From assembly GCF_900188105.1 (NCBI RefSeq), contig NZ_FZNP01000014.1, positions 62,001-126,000 of the forward strand: a stretch of DNA of 64,000 nt, given 5' to 3'. This DNA is from Actinomadura mexicana. Its GTDB lineage: Bacteria; Actinomycetota; Actinomycetes; Streptosporangiales; Streptosporangiaceae. The stretch's first letter is position 1, and each line of letters opens with the position of its first letter. The position numbers and the translations under genes were made by a program. The notes below the pieces were generated by a model. It saw nothing but the letters and a program-made list of their open reading frames with translations, was not told the origin of the DNA and ran no database searches. Positions 1-8,964 of the stretch are shown one piece after another.

Positions 1-1
1 G

Positions 2-3000
2 AACCGCAAGTCGCTGGACGTACTTGAGGGGATCGAACCGCTGGAGGCGAGGCGGAAGGCACTGATGCGCCTCTTCGAGGACCCGCCACCGGGGCTCGCC
101 GATATGAAGGACACGGACCGGGCCGAGGCGTGGGCCGCCCGCGCCGATGACGACACGGTGGCGGCACTGCCTGAACTCGCCGGGCCGATCGGTTATCTGG
201 AGTGGGCCTGGTCAGGGCTGCGGCCGGTGCACGAGCATCTGATGGAGGCCGCCCCGCACAAGGAGTCGACGGACGATCTGCTCGTCAATCTTCTCCTGGA
301 CGCCGGACTCGACGCCGTTCCCGTCGAACTCTCGGCCGTCCTCGGCGAAGAAGGCTTTCGGGACCTGCTGGATCGGTTCGCTGCCCAGAGCGCCGGCTTC
401 GACCGCGATACCTGGAGGATCGCGGCCGGAGGCTGGCTCTGCAGGGCGCTGGGAGCAGGCGAAGCCGAAGCCTGCAGGCGTTGGATGGACCTGGCCGCGA
501 GGCTCATCGGCGCGGTGAACGGACTTCCTGGCAACGCCAAGTTCCCCGACAAGGGCCAGCTCCCGGTCAGAACCTTCATACGGCAACTCAGGCGGCTCCA
601 TGCCCCCCGCCGCCGCGTCGTCAACCCCGTGATGTCGGCGCTCGCGTCCGATCGGGTCTCTGATCTGCCGGGCGACGCGGAGACCCCGGAGGACGAGGAC
701 GCCGCGTTCGGGCTGGTCGGCCAGCCCGACGTCGTCGCCGCGCTGAAGGGGATCTCCACGGTCGCGGGGGACGTCCGGCTCCTGCTGGTCGGCCCGGACG
801 GCACCGGCAAGCGGGACGCCGCGGGGGAGGCCGCCCGGCTGCTCGCCGGCCGCATGACCGGAGACCCGCTCTGGCAGGCCGGGGACCACTACGCCGGCAA
901 GAGCGCCTCGGACGCCACCGCGAAGATGCTGGACGCCGTCCGGGACTGCGCGGGGAAGCGAGTCCTGATCATCGATGGCCTCGACGACCTGGCGCGCGAC
1001 GAGGACGCCGGTGCGGCCGCGCTGGAGGAACTTCACCGGGCCGTGGACGTCCGGGACGGCCTCCACGTCGTCGCGCTGTGCGAGCCGGGTGGCGACCAGG
1101 CGGTCCGTGATGTCAACCCCGCATTGGCGCTGCGGTTCACGGCGGTGCCCACACGTCCCTTCGACGCCGACGGTTTCGCCGAGCTGTTCCGCCGCGCACT
1201 GCGCGAGCGCGGGGCCCGCGCGGACGAGGACGCCCTGACCGCGGCGGGAGAACTGCTGGTCCGGACGCCGCCGGTGCGCAATCTCCGCAACGCCCGCCTC
1301 GCGCCCCACCTCGCCGGTCTTGTCCTGGCGACCGTGCGCGAGCGGACGGAACCGGGCGAGGAGCTCCTCGTTACGAGCGCCGACATTCCCACCTCCCTCG
1401 ACGAGGCGAGGCAAGCCGATGACCCGATGGCCGGGCTGAACGCCCTGACCGGACTGGACGCGGTCAAGCAGGAGATCGAACTGGTCGCCGCCCGCGTCCG
1501 GGCCGGAAGGCTGCGCCGGGAGGCGGGGCTGCCCGTCGCCCCGGCGCCCGCCCTCCACATGGTCTTCACCGGCAACCCCGGCACCGGTAAGACGGTCGTC
1601 GCACGGCTGGTTGCCCGGATCTTCAAGAAGCTCGGCGTCCTGTCGTCCGGGCACCTGGTCGAGGCGTCCCGCGCCCGGCTCGTCGGCCGGTACGTCGGTC
1701 AGACTGCGCCCAAGACACGCGACGTCGTGCAGAGCGCGGTCGGCGGCGTGCTGTTCATCGACGAGGCGTACTCGCTCACCCAGAGCGCCTCCGGCAACGA
1801 CTACGGACCCGAGGCGATCGCCGAACTGCTGAAGGCGCTGGAGGACCATCGCGACGACCTGGTGGTCATCGTCGCCGGGTACGAGACCGAGATGGAGCGC
1901 TTCCTCAGCGCGAATCCGGGTCTGGCCTCCAGGTTTCCCACCCGGGTCCGGTTCCCCGACTTCACCGATGCCGAACTCGTCGAGATCTTCACCGGCCAGG
2001 CCGCCGCGGCCGGAGTTGAGCCGTCCGCGGCCGCGCTGGGCAAGGTCACCGAGCTGCTCCGGCGGTCCCCGCGCGTCCGGTCCTTCGGCAACGCCCGCGT
2101 CATGCGCAACCTCTGCGAACGCGCCGTCGCCCTGCAGGCCCGCCGCCTCACCGCGCTCGACGCCCCCTCCGCCGACGACCTGACCGCCCTCGGCCCGCAG
2201 GACATCCCGGACGTGCTGAGCGGCACCGCCCGCGCCCAGTCCGTCACCGACCCCTTCGCCGAACTCGACGCGCTCATCGGGCTGGACGAGGTGAAGCAGG
2301 AGGTCCACCGGCTGATCGCGGAGGCCCGCGCCGCCGACCTGCGCCGCGACGTCGGCGCGAGGCCCGCCGCACCCACCCGGCACATGGTGTTCACCGGCAA
2401 TCCCGGCACCGCCAAGACGACCGTCGCCCGGCTCGTCGCGGCCGTCTACGCGGAGCTCGGGCTGCTGACCAGCGGCCATATGGTCGAGGCGTCCCGCGTC
2501 GATCTGGTCGGGCCGTATCTCGGACAGACCGCGCCCCGCGTCCGCGCCGCCGTGGAGCGGGCCCTGGGCGGCGTCCTCTTCGTGGACGAGGCGTACGCCC
2601 TGGCGTCCGACGCCTACGGGCAGGAGGCCATCGCCACCCTGATCCAGCTCATGGAGGAGTACCGGGGCGACCTCGTCGTCATCGCCGCCGGATACGAGCG
2701 CGAGATGCGCCGGTTCCTCGCCTCCAACCCGGGTCTGGAATCACGCTTCCCCAAGCGCATCGCCTTCCCCGACTACACCGACGTCGAACTCGTCGAGATC
2801 TTCCGGCACCTCGCCTCGGCAGAAGGCTTCACCCTGGCCCCGGACGTCCCCGACCGGCTCCGCGCCCTGCTCCGGAAGAGTTCCCGCGGACCGTCCTTCG
2901 GCAACGGCCGGCTCATGCGCAACCTGCTCGACGCCGCCATCGCCGCCCAGGCGCAGCGCATCACCGCCGGCGACCGCCCCGACGACACCGAGATCACCAC

Positions 3001-3070
3001 CCTGCGCGCCGCCGACCTGCGACCCGTCACCCCCGAAACGCGTTCCAAGAACGTAGGCCTGTATCTCTGA
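2..3070 (+). CDS. Triple-module CbxX/CfqX-type AAA+ ATPase, 5' end outside window
   Basis: The frame is open from the first bases of the window, so the first Met (base 65) is probably internal and the gene probably starts upstream. Counting from that Met, about 215 residues match nothing I recognise. Three AAA+ modules follow. Module 1 has a degenerate Walker A (GPDGTGKR, 243-250) and a weak Walker B (VLIIDGLDD, near 303). Module 2 has a canonical GNPGTGKT (about 503-510) and FIDEAY. Module 3 has GNPGTAKT (about 778-785), with Ala in place of the last Gly, and VDEAY. Modules 2 and 3 also share the CbxX signatures GHLVEASR/GHMVEASR and LASRFPTR/LESRFPKR. The family includes CbbX and EccA-type ATPases, which remodel partner proteins as hexamers. 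The substrate here is unknown. A convergent metallopeptidase-like gene follows, and a trypsin-STAND pair lies 1.8 kb downstream. Confidence 0.85.
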   Translation, partial: NRKSLDVLEGIEPLEARRKALMRLFEDPPPGLADMKDTDRAEAWAARADDDTVAALPELAGPIGYLEWAWSGLRPVHEHLMEAAPHKESTDDLLVNLLLDAGLDAVPVELSAVLGEEGFRDLLDRFAAQSAGFDRDTWRIAAGGWLCRALGAGEAEACRRWMDLAARLIGAVNGLPGNAKFPDKGQLPVRTFIRQLRRLHAPRRRVVNPVMSALASDRVSDLPGDAETPEDEDAAFGLVGQPDVVAALKGISTVAGDVRLLLVGPDGTGKRDAAGEAARLLAGRMTGDPLWQAGDHYAGKSASDATAKMLDAVRDCAGKRVLIIDGLDDLARDEDAGAAALEELHRAVDVRDGLHVVALCEPGGDQAVRDVNPALALRFTAVPTRPFDADGFAELFRRALRERGARADEDALTAAGELLVRTPPVRNLRNARLAPHLAGLVLATVRERTEPGEELLVTSADIPTSLDEARQADDPMAGLNALTGLDAVKQEIELVAARVRAGRLRREAGLPVAPAPALHMVFTGNPGTGKTVVARLVARIFKKLGVLSSGHLVEASRARLVGRYVGQTAPKTRDVVQSAVGGVLFIDEAYSLTQSASGNDYGPEAIAELLKALEDHRDDLVVIVAGYETEMERFLSANPGLASRFPTRVRFPDFTDAELVEIFTGQAAAAGVEPSAAALGKVTELLRRSPRVRSFGNARVMRNLCERAVALQARRLTALDAPSADDLTALGPQDIPDVLSGTARAQSVTDPFAELDALIGLDEVKQEVHRLIAEARAADLRRDVGARPAAPTRHMVFTGNPGTAKTTVARLVAAVYAELGLLTSGHMVEASRVDLVGPYLGQTAPRVRAAVERALGGVLFVDEAYALASDAYGQEAIATLIQLMEEYRGDLVVIAAGYEREMRRFLASNPGLESRFPKRIAFPDYTDVELVEIFRHLASAEGFTLAPDVPDRLRALLRKSSRGPSFGNGRLMRNLLDAAIAAQAQRITAGDRPDDTEITTLRAADLRPVTPETRSKNVGLYL

Positions 3071-3308
3071 CCCTTGTGCGCGCCACTCCGCTGTCCATGC
3101 CGATGCCCCGGCAGCCGGCCCCGCACCGCCGCGCGGGGGCGGCGCTCGGGGTGTCGCATCTGCACTGGCGTGAGGCATTGGAGAGGCTGACACAGCAGCG
3201 GCGGTCGCCTGGCGGGGCGTGAGGCCCGGTCGCCGAGGAGCGTCGACGGCAGCTGGACAAGCGGCGCCGTCCGACGGGTCTAGGAGGACCAGGCGTGCGG
3301 CGTGGGGG
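3071..3308. other. Convergent intergenic spacer, no gene seen
   Basis: This 238-base spacer separates the converging AAA+ and metallopeptidase-like genes. It is GC-rich and its short open frames have no recognisable product. I found no convincing hairpin terminator. Confidence 0.5.
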
Positions 3309-4247
3309 TCATGACGGTCTGTGGCGGGGCGCGTTCGGGGGCCACTCGGTTCGGTCGACCATCAGGTACAGGCCGCCGAGCCAGACGCGGTCGGCCTTCG
3401 GTACCACGCGAACGGAGACCGGGAGGGACCCGGTCCGGTTGGTCGGGAATCCGCCTGCCGCGGCGGCTCGGGCCAGGTAGGCGAGGCCCTGCCGCAGGAG
3501 GGTGCGGGGCCCCGGATCCAGGTGGCTCGCCCACGGCGGTTCGGTCTCGCCGCGCAGCCAGGCGTAGCAGGCCATGGCGTAGGCGAATTCGCGCTCGGTC
3601 AGATACCCGAGTCGTGTGTAGCCGTCATGGCGGGCCGCGTTCAGCGTGCGCTCGTCCAGATCGCCGAGTGGCTGGACGGAGAAGCCGCGGGTCGACTCGT
3701 CGAATCTCACCGCGGCGTTCGTGCTGAAGACGCCGAATCCGAAATAGACGGTGAGGAGATCGGTCAGCCGCTCGTGGTCCTTGCGCCCGTGGGTGATCCG
3801 CTCCTCGCCGAGGAGGCGGACATGGCACAGTTCGTGTGCGATCACGGCGGTCAGATAGGCGGCGTCGGACGCCTCCGTCATGTCCAGCCCGATGACCGCC
3901 CGGCCGTTCTCGACGTAGTAGTGCCCGACCGTGCGCTTGCCCTCGCGCGCCGCCGCGTCCTCGTCCTCCCGGCCGAACAGCTCCACGATGAGCTCGGACC
4001 GGTCGACCTCCATCAGTTCGCACGTCCGCGTGACCACGTCGTTGATCTGCTCCGGCGTGCCGGTGTAGCCGGCGGAGCGCAGATCCGGCCAGGGCAGGAC
4101 GATCGGCCGCATCGCCGGGTCGCGGCCGAACTCCCGGACGAACCAGGTGATCGACGTCTCGATCCACGCCTGCTGCGCACCGCCGACCGGGCACTCGGCG
4201 GTGATGGCCGTGGACCATGGCGGGGGCGTCTCGCGTTCCTCGTTCAT
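3309..4247 (-). CDS. HExxH zinc metallopeptidase-like protein
   Basis: I chose the ATG at 4247 because AGGA lies about ten bases upstream and the longer frame adds only low-complexity sequence. The product is 312 residues. It carries HELCH at 138-142 inside AVIAHELCHVRLLGE, the zinc-binding and catalytic pattern of gluzincin-type peptidases. Downstream, HERLTDLLTVYFGFG (about 158-172) can supply a third acidic zinc ligand. There is no signal peptide or membrane segment, so it should be cytoplasmic. Similar short HExxH proteins occur in actinobacteria without an assigned substrate. It converges on the AAA+ ATPase gene and lies upstream, divergently, of the Trypco2/trypsin-STAND pair, so a linked protein-processing role is possible but inferred. 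Confidence 0.7.
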   Translation of the reverse strand: MNEERETPPPWSTAITAECPVGGAQQAWIETSITWFVREFGRDPAMRPIVLPWPDLRSAGYTGTPEQINDVVTRTCELMEVDRSELIVELFGREDEDAAAREGKRTVGHYYVENGRAVIGLDMTEASDAAYLTAVIAHELCHVRLLGEERITHGRKDHERLTDLLTVYFGFGVFSTNAAVRFDESTRGFSVQPLGDLDERTLNAARHDGYTRLGYLTEREFAYAMACYAWLRGETEPPWASHLDPGPRTLLRQGLAYLARAAAAGGFPTNRTGSLPVSVRVVPKADRVWLGGLYLMVDRTEWPPNAPRHRPS

Positions 4248-4858
4248 AAGGGTTCCTGACGGTCGTCTTCTCGCGGCTCCGTCCCTGCGGAGCCGCCCGG
4301 GGAAGCAGTGGGCCGACCAGACCGAACGGCGCCCCTGTCGCCCACCGTTCGGATGCGCCTCCAACGGCCGGGCCACCCGTTCAGCTTTTTATCATGCGCT
4401 CCGATCATCTCACCGGCATTGACCATTAATGGCCTGAAGGAGCTGTAAGAATGGTGTTAGTTCGGAAGTTGAATGACCGGAGCCCGCCTGTTCGGGCGGC
4501 TGACGTGCAAAGCTCGCACGTGCGCGATTCGGGTGTCGGAGCCTGCCCGCCTCGGGCCGAGGTCTCAGGGCCGTGATCAGGACGCGGTGGCGGCACGCCG
4601 CGGTGGCGGCTCCCGCGCCGATGGGGAGGCGCCGCGTCGTTGCCCACCTCCGCCGCGGCGCCGACCCGTTCTCCTCCCCTGACGGCACGCGAATGGCCTT
4701 TTCCGGCCTTGCGGCCATTACCCCTCGTCACGAGCGCCGAAGCTCATGGAGGATTGGGTCGCGTGGCGGCAGAAGGCGTCATCCGCCCGGAATTGAAGAT
4801 CGTTCGATGCGGTCGCCCGTCCCGCTCTCTCGACGGAACGCGGATAGGGGAGGAACCC
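4248..4858. other. 611-base divergent intergenic region
   Basis: This region lies between the divergent metallopeptidase-like gene and the Trypco2 gene. Bases around 4380-4470 are noticeably more AT-rich than the surroundings and probably hold the promoter(s). Short open frames on both strands have no recognisable product and lack convincing ribosome sites. I see no RNA gene or strong inverted repeat. Confidence 0.45.
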
Positions 4859-5161
4859 ATGGGTGAGCTCGGTCTTGCCGAGACCATCGCCGCGCTTCGT
4901 GCGGAGTTGCTGGAGGCTCTGGAGGCGGGGAAGGAGTCGGAGTTCGCTTTCGGTGTCGGCCAGATACAGCTGGAGTTTCACGTCGGGGTCACGCGCCAAG
5001 GCGGGGCGTCCGGCAAAGCGAAGTTCTGGGTTCTCGAACTGGGCGGCGACGGGTCCTACCGGCGCGAGGAGATCCAGCGCGTGACGGTCACGCTGGAGCC
5101 GCCGCTCGACGACGATGGACGTCCGATCAAGGTGTCCCGCGGGCTGCGGGACAAACCCTGA
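4859..5161 (+). CDS. Trypco2 (trypsin-co-occurring domain 2) family protein
   Basis: The 100-residue product starts at an ATG preceded by AGGGGAGGA. It opens with a helix (LAETIAALRAELLEALEAGK) and continues with short strands (EFAFGVGQIQLEFHVGV, KAKFWVLELGG, RVTVTLEPPLDDDG) ending in KVSRGL. This helix-plus-strands layout and the phrase IQLEFHVGV...G.KFWVLELGG match the Trypco2 family, which is typically encoded beside trypsin-like peptidase/STAND proteins in actinobacterial conflict systems. One base separates its stop from the ATG of exactly such a gene, so the two are co-translated. Its biochemical role is not established. By family context it may bind or regulate the partner peptidase. 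Confidence 0.85.
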   Translation: MGELGLAETIAALRAELLEALEAGKESEFAFGVGQIQLEFHVGVTRQGGASGKAKFWVLELGGDGSYRREEIQRVTVTLEPPLDDDGRPIKVSRGLRDKP

Positions 5162-5162
5162 G

Positions 5163-7802
5163 ATGTCAGAGCTCACGGCCCGTGCGGTCGAGATCCTGCG
5201 CCGGAGCCCCGCCGGCCGGTGGAATGTGGGCTCCGGCTACCTGGTCGGGCGGCGGTGGGTGCTGTCGGCGGCGCACAACGTCGTGGACGCCGGGACGCTG
5301 CTCGTCCGGCGGGTGGACGAGACGGAGCATCCGGCCGAAGTCGTCATGGTGGACGAATCCGGAGACATCGCACTGCTGGCGGTGCCGGAGGACTCCTTGC
5401 CGGACGACCTGCTCCCGGTCCGTTTCGCCCGAGTCGATCGCTCCCGGACGGGCCGGGTCGGCCCGTGCTGGGCGATCGGCTTCCCCAGATGGAAGGAGCG
5501 TCCGCGCGGCCCGGAGGAGGTCGGGCTACGTGAAAGCGCTCAGGTGAGCGGTTTCATCCCGACGGGCTCGAACCTGCGCACGAACCTGTTGGAGTTGGGC
5601 GTTTCCCTGATGCCGCGTCCGGCGGGCGGGCGGGGCGTAAGCGAATGGCAGGGAATGTCCGGCGCGGTGGTATTCGCCCACGACGGCTCAGGCGACGAAT
5701 TCGCCATCGGCGTGGTGGTGGAGCATCATCTGTCAGAGGGGCCGTCCGTCCTCACCGTCGCCCCGCTGGACCACTGGGCGGACATGACGCGCGACACCCC
5801 CTGGGGGCGGGAACTCGGGTTGCGGAACCTGGCGCGCCTCCCACGCCCGCGACGTCCTCGTCCGTTCTCCTCGGGCCACGAGAACCTGAGCAGGTCGCTC
5901 CCCGACTTCACTGACCGGGACGAGGCGATCGCGAAAGCGGGGGCCCTGCTCACCGACCGGCTCGCCGAGACGTGTCCGCTGGTCGTCCTGCACGGGATGG
6001 CGGGAGTCGGGAAGACCGAACTGGCCAACGAGCTCGCCCACAGGCTCGCCGCCACGTTCAGCCATGCGCGGATCCGGGTGGACGTGGCCGCGGCAGCCAC
6101 CGCGGACGCCGTCATCATGGAGGTCCTGGCCGCGTTCGGCGTCCCCGGCGACCAGATGCCGCGCGATCCCGGGCAGCGCCGGCGCGAGTTCCAATCGCGG
6201 CTGAGGCAGGGGCCCAGCCTGCTGCTGCTCGACAACGTGTCCGAGGCGCGGCAGGCCGCCCCGCTCCTGCCCGGGACGCCCGGCGCGGCCGTGATCGTGA
6301 CCAGCCGGACCACGCTGGCCTCGCTGGACGGCGCCGACCGGCTCCGGCTCGACCCGCTGCCCGACCCCGAGGGGCTCCGGCTGCTCGAACGCATCGTCGG
6401 CACCGAGGCGGTGGGCCGCGACCGGTCGTCCGCCATCCGAATCGTCGAACTCCTGGCCGGACTCCCGCTGGCCATCCGCATCGCCGCCGCGCACCTGGTG
6501 ATGAGACGCGCATCGCCGGCCCGCTACCTGTCGGAACTACAGGACGAGACCAGGCGTATATCCCGTCTTGCAGGTGAGGACAGGGGAGTGCGCAGCAGCT
6601 TCGAACTCAGCTACCGGTCACTGCGGCCCGACACGGCGAGGCTGTTCCGCCATCTGGGCGTTCTGGCGGGCCGGGATTTCACCGCCGGACTGGTCGCACG
6701 CACCGGTGACGTGGACGACGAGGACGCCGAGCGCATGCTCGGCGAACTGACGGACCGGCATCTGACCGAGGTCGCGGGAGAGGACCGCTACCGCCTCCAC
6801 GACCTCCTCCGGCTCTACGCCAGGGAACGCATGGCGGACGAGGAGTCCGCGTCCGCCCGGCAGGAGGCGTTCCGGCGCTCGATGAACTGGTACGGCGACC
6901 GCCTGCACGAATGGATGTCGCGGCCGGGTGCGCACGAGCAGCCTCCGGCCGATGCGATCGCGTGGTTCGCCCACGAGTCCCGGAACGTGCAGGCGAGCCT
7001 TCGAGCCGCCGCGGAGGCGCAGGAGGACCGGCTCGTCGTCAGGATCGTGGAGTCGCTCTACGGCCTGATCTTCTACCGCGCGCACTGGGAGGAGATGGAG
7101 GCGGTCAAGGTCCTCGCCGTCGAGGCCGCGCGGCGCGTGGGGGACGCCCCGGCCGAGCTGGGATCGCTGATCCACCTGGCCGAGGCGCGCCGGCTCCTCG
7201 GGCGTGGGGCTGAGGCGCCGCCGCTCTACGAGCGGGCGCTGGAAGTGGTCCGCTCCATGGACGACCCCGGCAAGGAGGCGTGGGTGCTGACCCATTTCGG
7301 CGATTTCCAGTGCGACCTCGACCGGCCCGAGCGAGCCCTCGACCGCTATGCCGAGGCGCAGGCGATCTACCGTCGCCGGGACGACACGGCGGGCGAGATC
7401 TGGCTGGCCGCGCACATCGCCGACGCGTACCGCCAACTCGGCCGCTACGCGGACGCCGCCCGCGTGCTGGAGGACGCGATGGCCGTGAGCGAGCGACGAG
7501 GCGATCGCGACGAGATCGTCTGGTGCGCATGGCACCTGGCGCTGGCCTACGACGGCCTCGGCCGTTTCGCCGACGCCGAAGCGGTGCTCCGACCGGCCGT
7601 CGCCTTCCACCGGGAGATCGAGAACGAGGCCGGTCTGGCCACCATGCTGTGCATTCTGGGCGGCGTCCACCGCCATGCCGGGCGGGTGTCCGACGCCCGG
7701 CGGGCCTACTCCGAGGCGCTCGACCTCCTCGTCGAGATCGACGCCCCCACGCGGGTCACCGAAGTGCGGCAGATCCTCGCGGAACTCTCCGCAGAGGACT
7801 GA
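5163..7802 (+). CDS. Trypsin-like peptidase-STAND (NB-ARC-like) NTPase-TPR protein
   Basis: The 879-residue product starts at the ATG one base after the Trypco2 stop. An upstream in-frame ATG at 5115 would overlap that gene and is less likely. Residues 1-215 form a trypsin-like domain with a visible triad: His38 in LSAAHNV, Asp68 in SGDIALLAV and Ser166 in GMSGAVV. Residues 240-560 form a STAND ATPase with Walker A GMAGVGKTE (278-286), Walker B LLLLDNV (Asp357) and a GLPLAI motif. The C-terminal third contains about five TPR-like units with the A..Y..LGR/YADAA pattern. There is no signal peptide. The family knowledge is that STAND proteins stay inactive until a ligand binds the repeats, then oligomerise and activate the fused effector, here a protease. 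The trigger and target are unknown. Confidence 0.9.
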   Translation: MSELTARAVEILRRSPAGRWNVGSGYLVGRRWVLSAAHNVVDAGTLLVRRVDETEHPAEVVMVDESGDIALLAVPEDSLPDDLLPVRFARVDRSRTGRVGPCWAIGFPRWKERPRGPEEVGLRESAQVSGFIPTGSNLRTNLLELGVSLMPRPAGGRGVSEWQGMSGAVVFAHDGSGDEFAIGVVVEHHLSEGPSVLTVAPLDHWADMTRDTPWGRELGLRNLARLPRPRRPRPFSSGHENLSRSLPDFTDRDEAIAKAGALLTDRLAETCPLVVLHGMAGVGKTELANELAHRLAATFSHARIRVDVAAAATADAVIMEVLAAFGVPGDQMPRDPGQRRREFQSRLRQGPSLLLLDNVSEARQAAPLLPGTPGAAVIVTSRTTLASLDGADRLRLDPLPDPEGLRLLERIVGTEAVGRDRSSAIRIVELLAGLPLAIRIAAAHLVMRRASPARYLSELQDETRRISRLAGEDRGVRSSFELSYRSLRPDTARLFRHLGVLAGRDFTAGLVARTGDVDDEDAERMLGELTDRHLTEVAGEDRYRLHDLLRLYARERMADEESASARQEAFRRSMNWYGDRLHEWMSRPGAHEQPPADAIAWFAHESRNVQASLRAAAEAQEDRLVVRIVESLYGLIFYRAHWEEMEAVKVLAVEAARRVGDAPAELGSLIHLAEARRLLGRGAEAPPLYERALEVVRSMDDPGKEAWVLTHFGDFQCDLDRPERALDRYAEAQAIYRRRDDTAGEIWLAAHIADAYRQLGRYADAARVLEDAMAVSERRGDRDEIVWCAWHLALAYDGLGRFADAEAVLRPAVAFHREIENEAGLATMLCILGGVHRHAGRVSDARRAYSEALDLLVEIDAPTRVTEVRQILAELSAED

Positions 7803-7899
7803 GACCGCCTGCGCCGCCGCCACCCACCGGCATCGGTCGCGGGCCCGGGGAGCCGTGCGGGCGGGGTGCACCCTGCCGATCAGTGGCCGGTGCCGAACA

Positions 7900-8520
7900 A
7901 TGGCCGGGTGGGTTCCGCTGGATGCGATCGAGGGGTATCGGGGGTGCGGTGTGGTGAGCGGTGAGGAGGAACTCGTCTGGGAGGAGTTCTGGGCGAATCT
8001 CTGGCCGGTGTGGCGGCGGGTGCTCGGTGGTACCGACGCCGACGAGCCGCCGCCCGCCGAGCCGATCCTGCGGCGCCGCCGGCTCACGACCGACTTCGAG
8101 TGGGTGGGGACGTTCGAGCCCGTCCGGTGGCTGACGTCCGTCACCGAGGCCCTGCTCTGGGACGAGAACGGCATGGACCTCGGGCCGCTGGCCGGACGCC
8201 CCTGGGAGCTCCTCCAACTCGGCGGCCCCGCCGCCAACGTGGACCTGGGGCAGCTCCGCGGCACGCCCGTCCGGCATCTGGTCCTCTCGAACGTCGACGT
8301 CGAAGACCTGGCCGAACTCCGCGGCATCGTCGGCCTGGAGTCCCTGACCCTCGCGCACGGCGACTTCGGGACGCTCCCGCCGCTCCCGCGGCTCACCGAG
8401 GTCGTCCTGTACGCGGAGGGGGAGGTCGACCTGTCCGCCGCGAGCCACCCCGGCCTGAGCGTGATCCGCCGCGACGAGATCTATTTCCCGCCCTTCCGCC
8501 CCGACGGGATGGACGCGTAG
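7900..8520 (+). CDS. Small leucine-rich protein of unknown function
   Basis: The product is 206 residues from the ATG at 7900. GTG codons at 7951 and 7954 are also possible starts, and no ribosome site decides between them. The N-terminal half is acidic and Trp-rich (WEEFWANLWPVWRR). The C-terminal half has short leucine-rich units such as LLQLGG, VRHLVLSNVDVEDLAEL and LESLTLAHGDFGTLPPL, which suggest a solenoid-like, protein-binding surface. I do not recognise a named family. It follows the trypsin-STAND gene by 97 bases on the same strand and could be a partner or target-recognition protein of that system, but only position supports this. Confidence 0.6.
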   Translation: MAGWVPLDAIEGYRGCGVVSGEEELVWEEFWANLWPVWRRVLGGTDADEPPPAEPILRRRRLTTDFEWVGTFEPVRWLTSVTEALLWDENGMDLGPLAGRPWELLQLGGPAANVDLGQLRGTPVRHLVLSNVDVEDLAELRGIVGLESLTLAHGDFGTLPPLPRLTEVVLYAEGEVDLSAASHPGLSVIRRDEIYFPPFRPDGMDA

Positions 8521-8554
8521 CGGACGGGCCTCTTCCCCGGCCCCCGGCGGGCGG

Positions 8555-8947
8555 TCACCGAATGGTGCGTTTGGTCATCCCTTCGGAGCCGGGGTCGATT
8601 CCCCAGCTGAAGACGGTGTGCGGATGGACGCGGATGACATCGCCGCCGAAGCGGGAGCCCTCCGCGACCGCGGCCTCGGCGCGTCCGCGGATCTCGATGC
8701 CCCGCACCCGCCACGGCTCGACGGAGGCCAGGTCGTCCACGACGAAGGCGACCTGGTCGTTGTGGCGGAGGTTGCGGTACTTGCGGGACGCGGCGAGGTT
8801 CCAGCCGCCGATGTCGATCGTGCCGGTCTCGGCGTCGTAGTCGAACCCGACCGGGTTGTTCTGCGGGTCGCCCTTGGGGCCGACGGTGGCGAGGCGGCCG
8901 AGTCGCTGGGTGGAGAGGTATTCGCGTTCGAGGTCGGTGAGGCTCAT
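8555..8947 (-). CDS. PPOX-class F420-dependent oxidoreductase family protein
   Basis: The product is 130 residues from the ATG at 8947, and a TTG at 8968 would add seven residues. The split-barrel flavin-reductase fold shows in LGRLATVGPKGDPQNNPVGF, IDIGGWNLAASRKYRNL, DQVAFVVDDL and VRGIEIRGRAEA. The SRKYRNLRHNDQVAFVVDD stretch is typical of actinobacterial PPOX proteins that bind the deazaflavin F420, FMN or heme. The substrate is unknown. It follows the NUDIX gene by 17 bases on the same strand, so the two form a small operon. Confidence 0.85.
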   Translation of the reverse strand: MSLTDLEREYLSTQRLGRLATVGPKGDPQNNPVGFDYDAETGTIDIGGWNLAASRKYRNLRHNDQVAFVVDDLASVEPWRVRGIEIRGRAEAAVAEGSRFGGDVIRVHPHTVFSWGIDPGSEGMTKRTIR

Positions 8948-8964
8948 GCCGCCAGGTTGCAACC

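Noticed and set aside
212-2479. A 755-codon open frame antisense to the AAA+ gene
   Set aside because: The plus strand has clear AAA+ motifs throughout. Long antisense frames are expected in very GC-rich genes, and the product is low-complexity Gly/Arg/Glu sequence.
4410-4731. Short minus-strand frames of about 100 residues in the spacer before Trypco2
   Set aside because: They have no recognisable family or convincing ribosome site, and the two overlapping frames give unrelated products.
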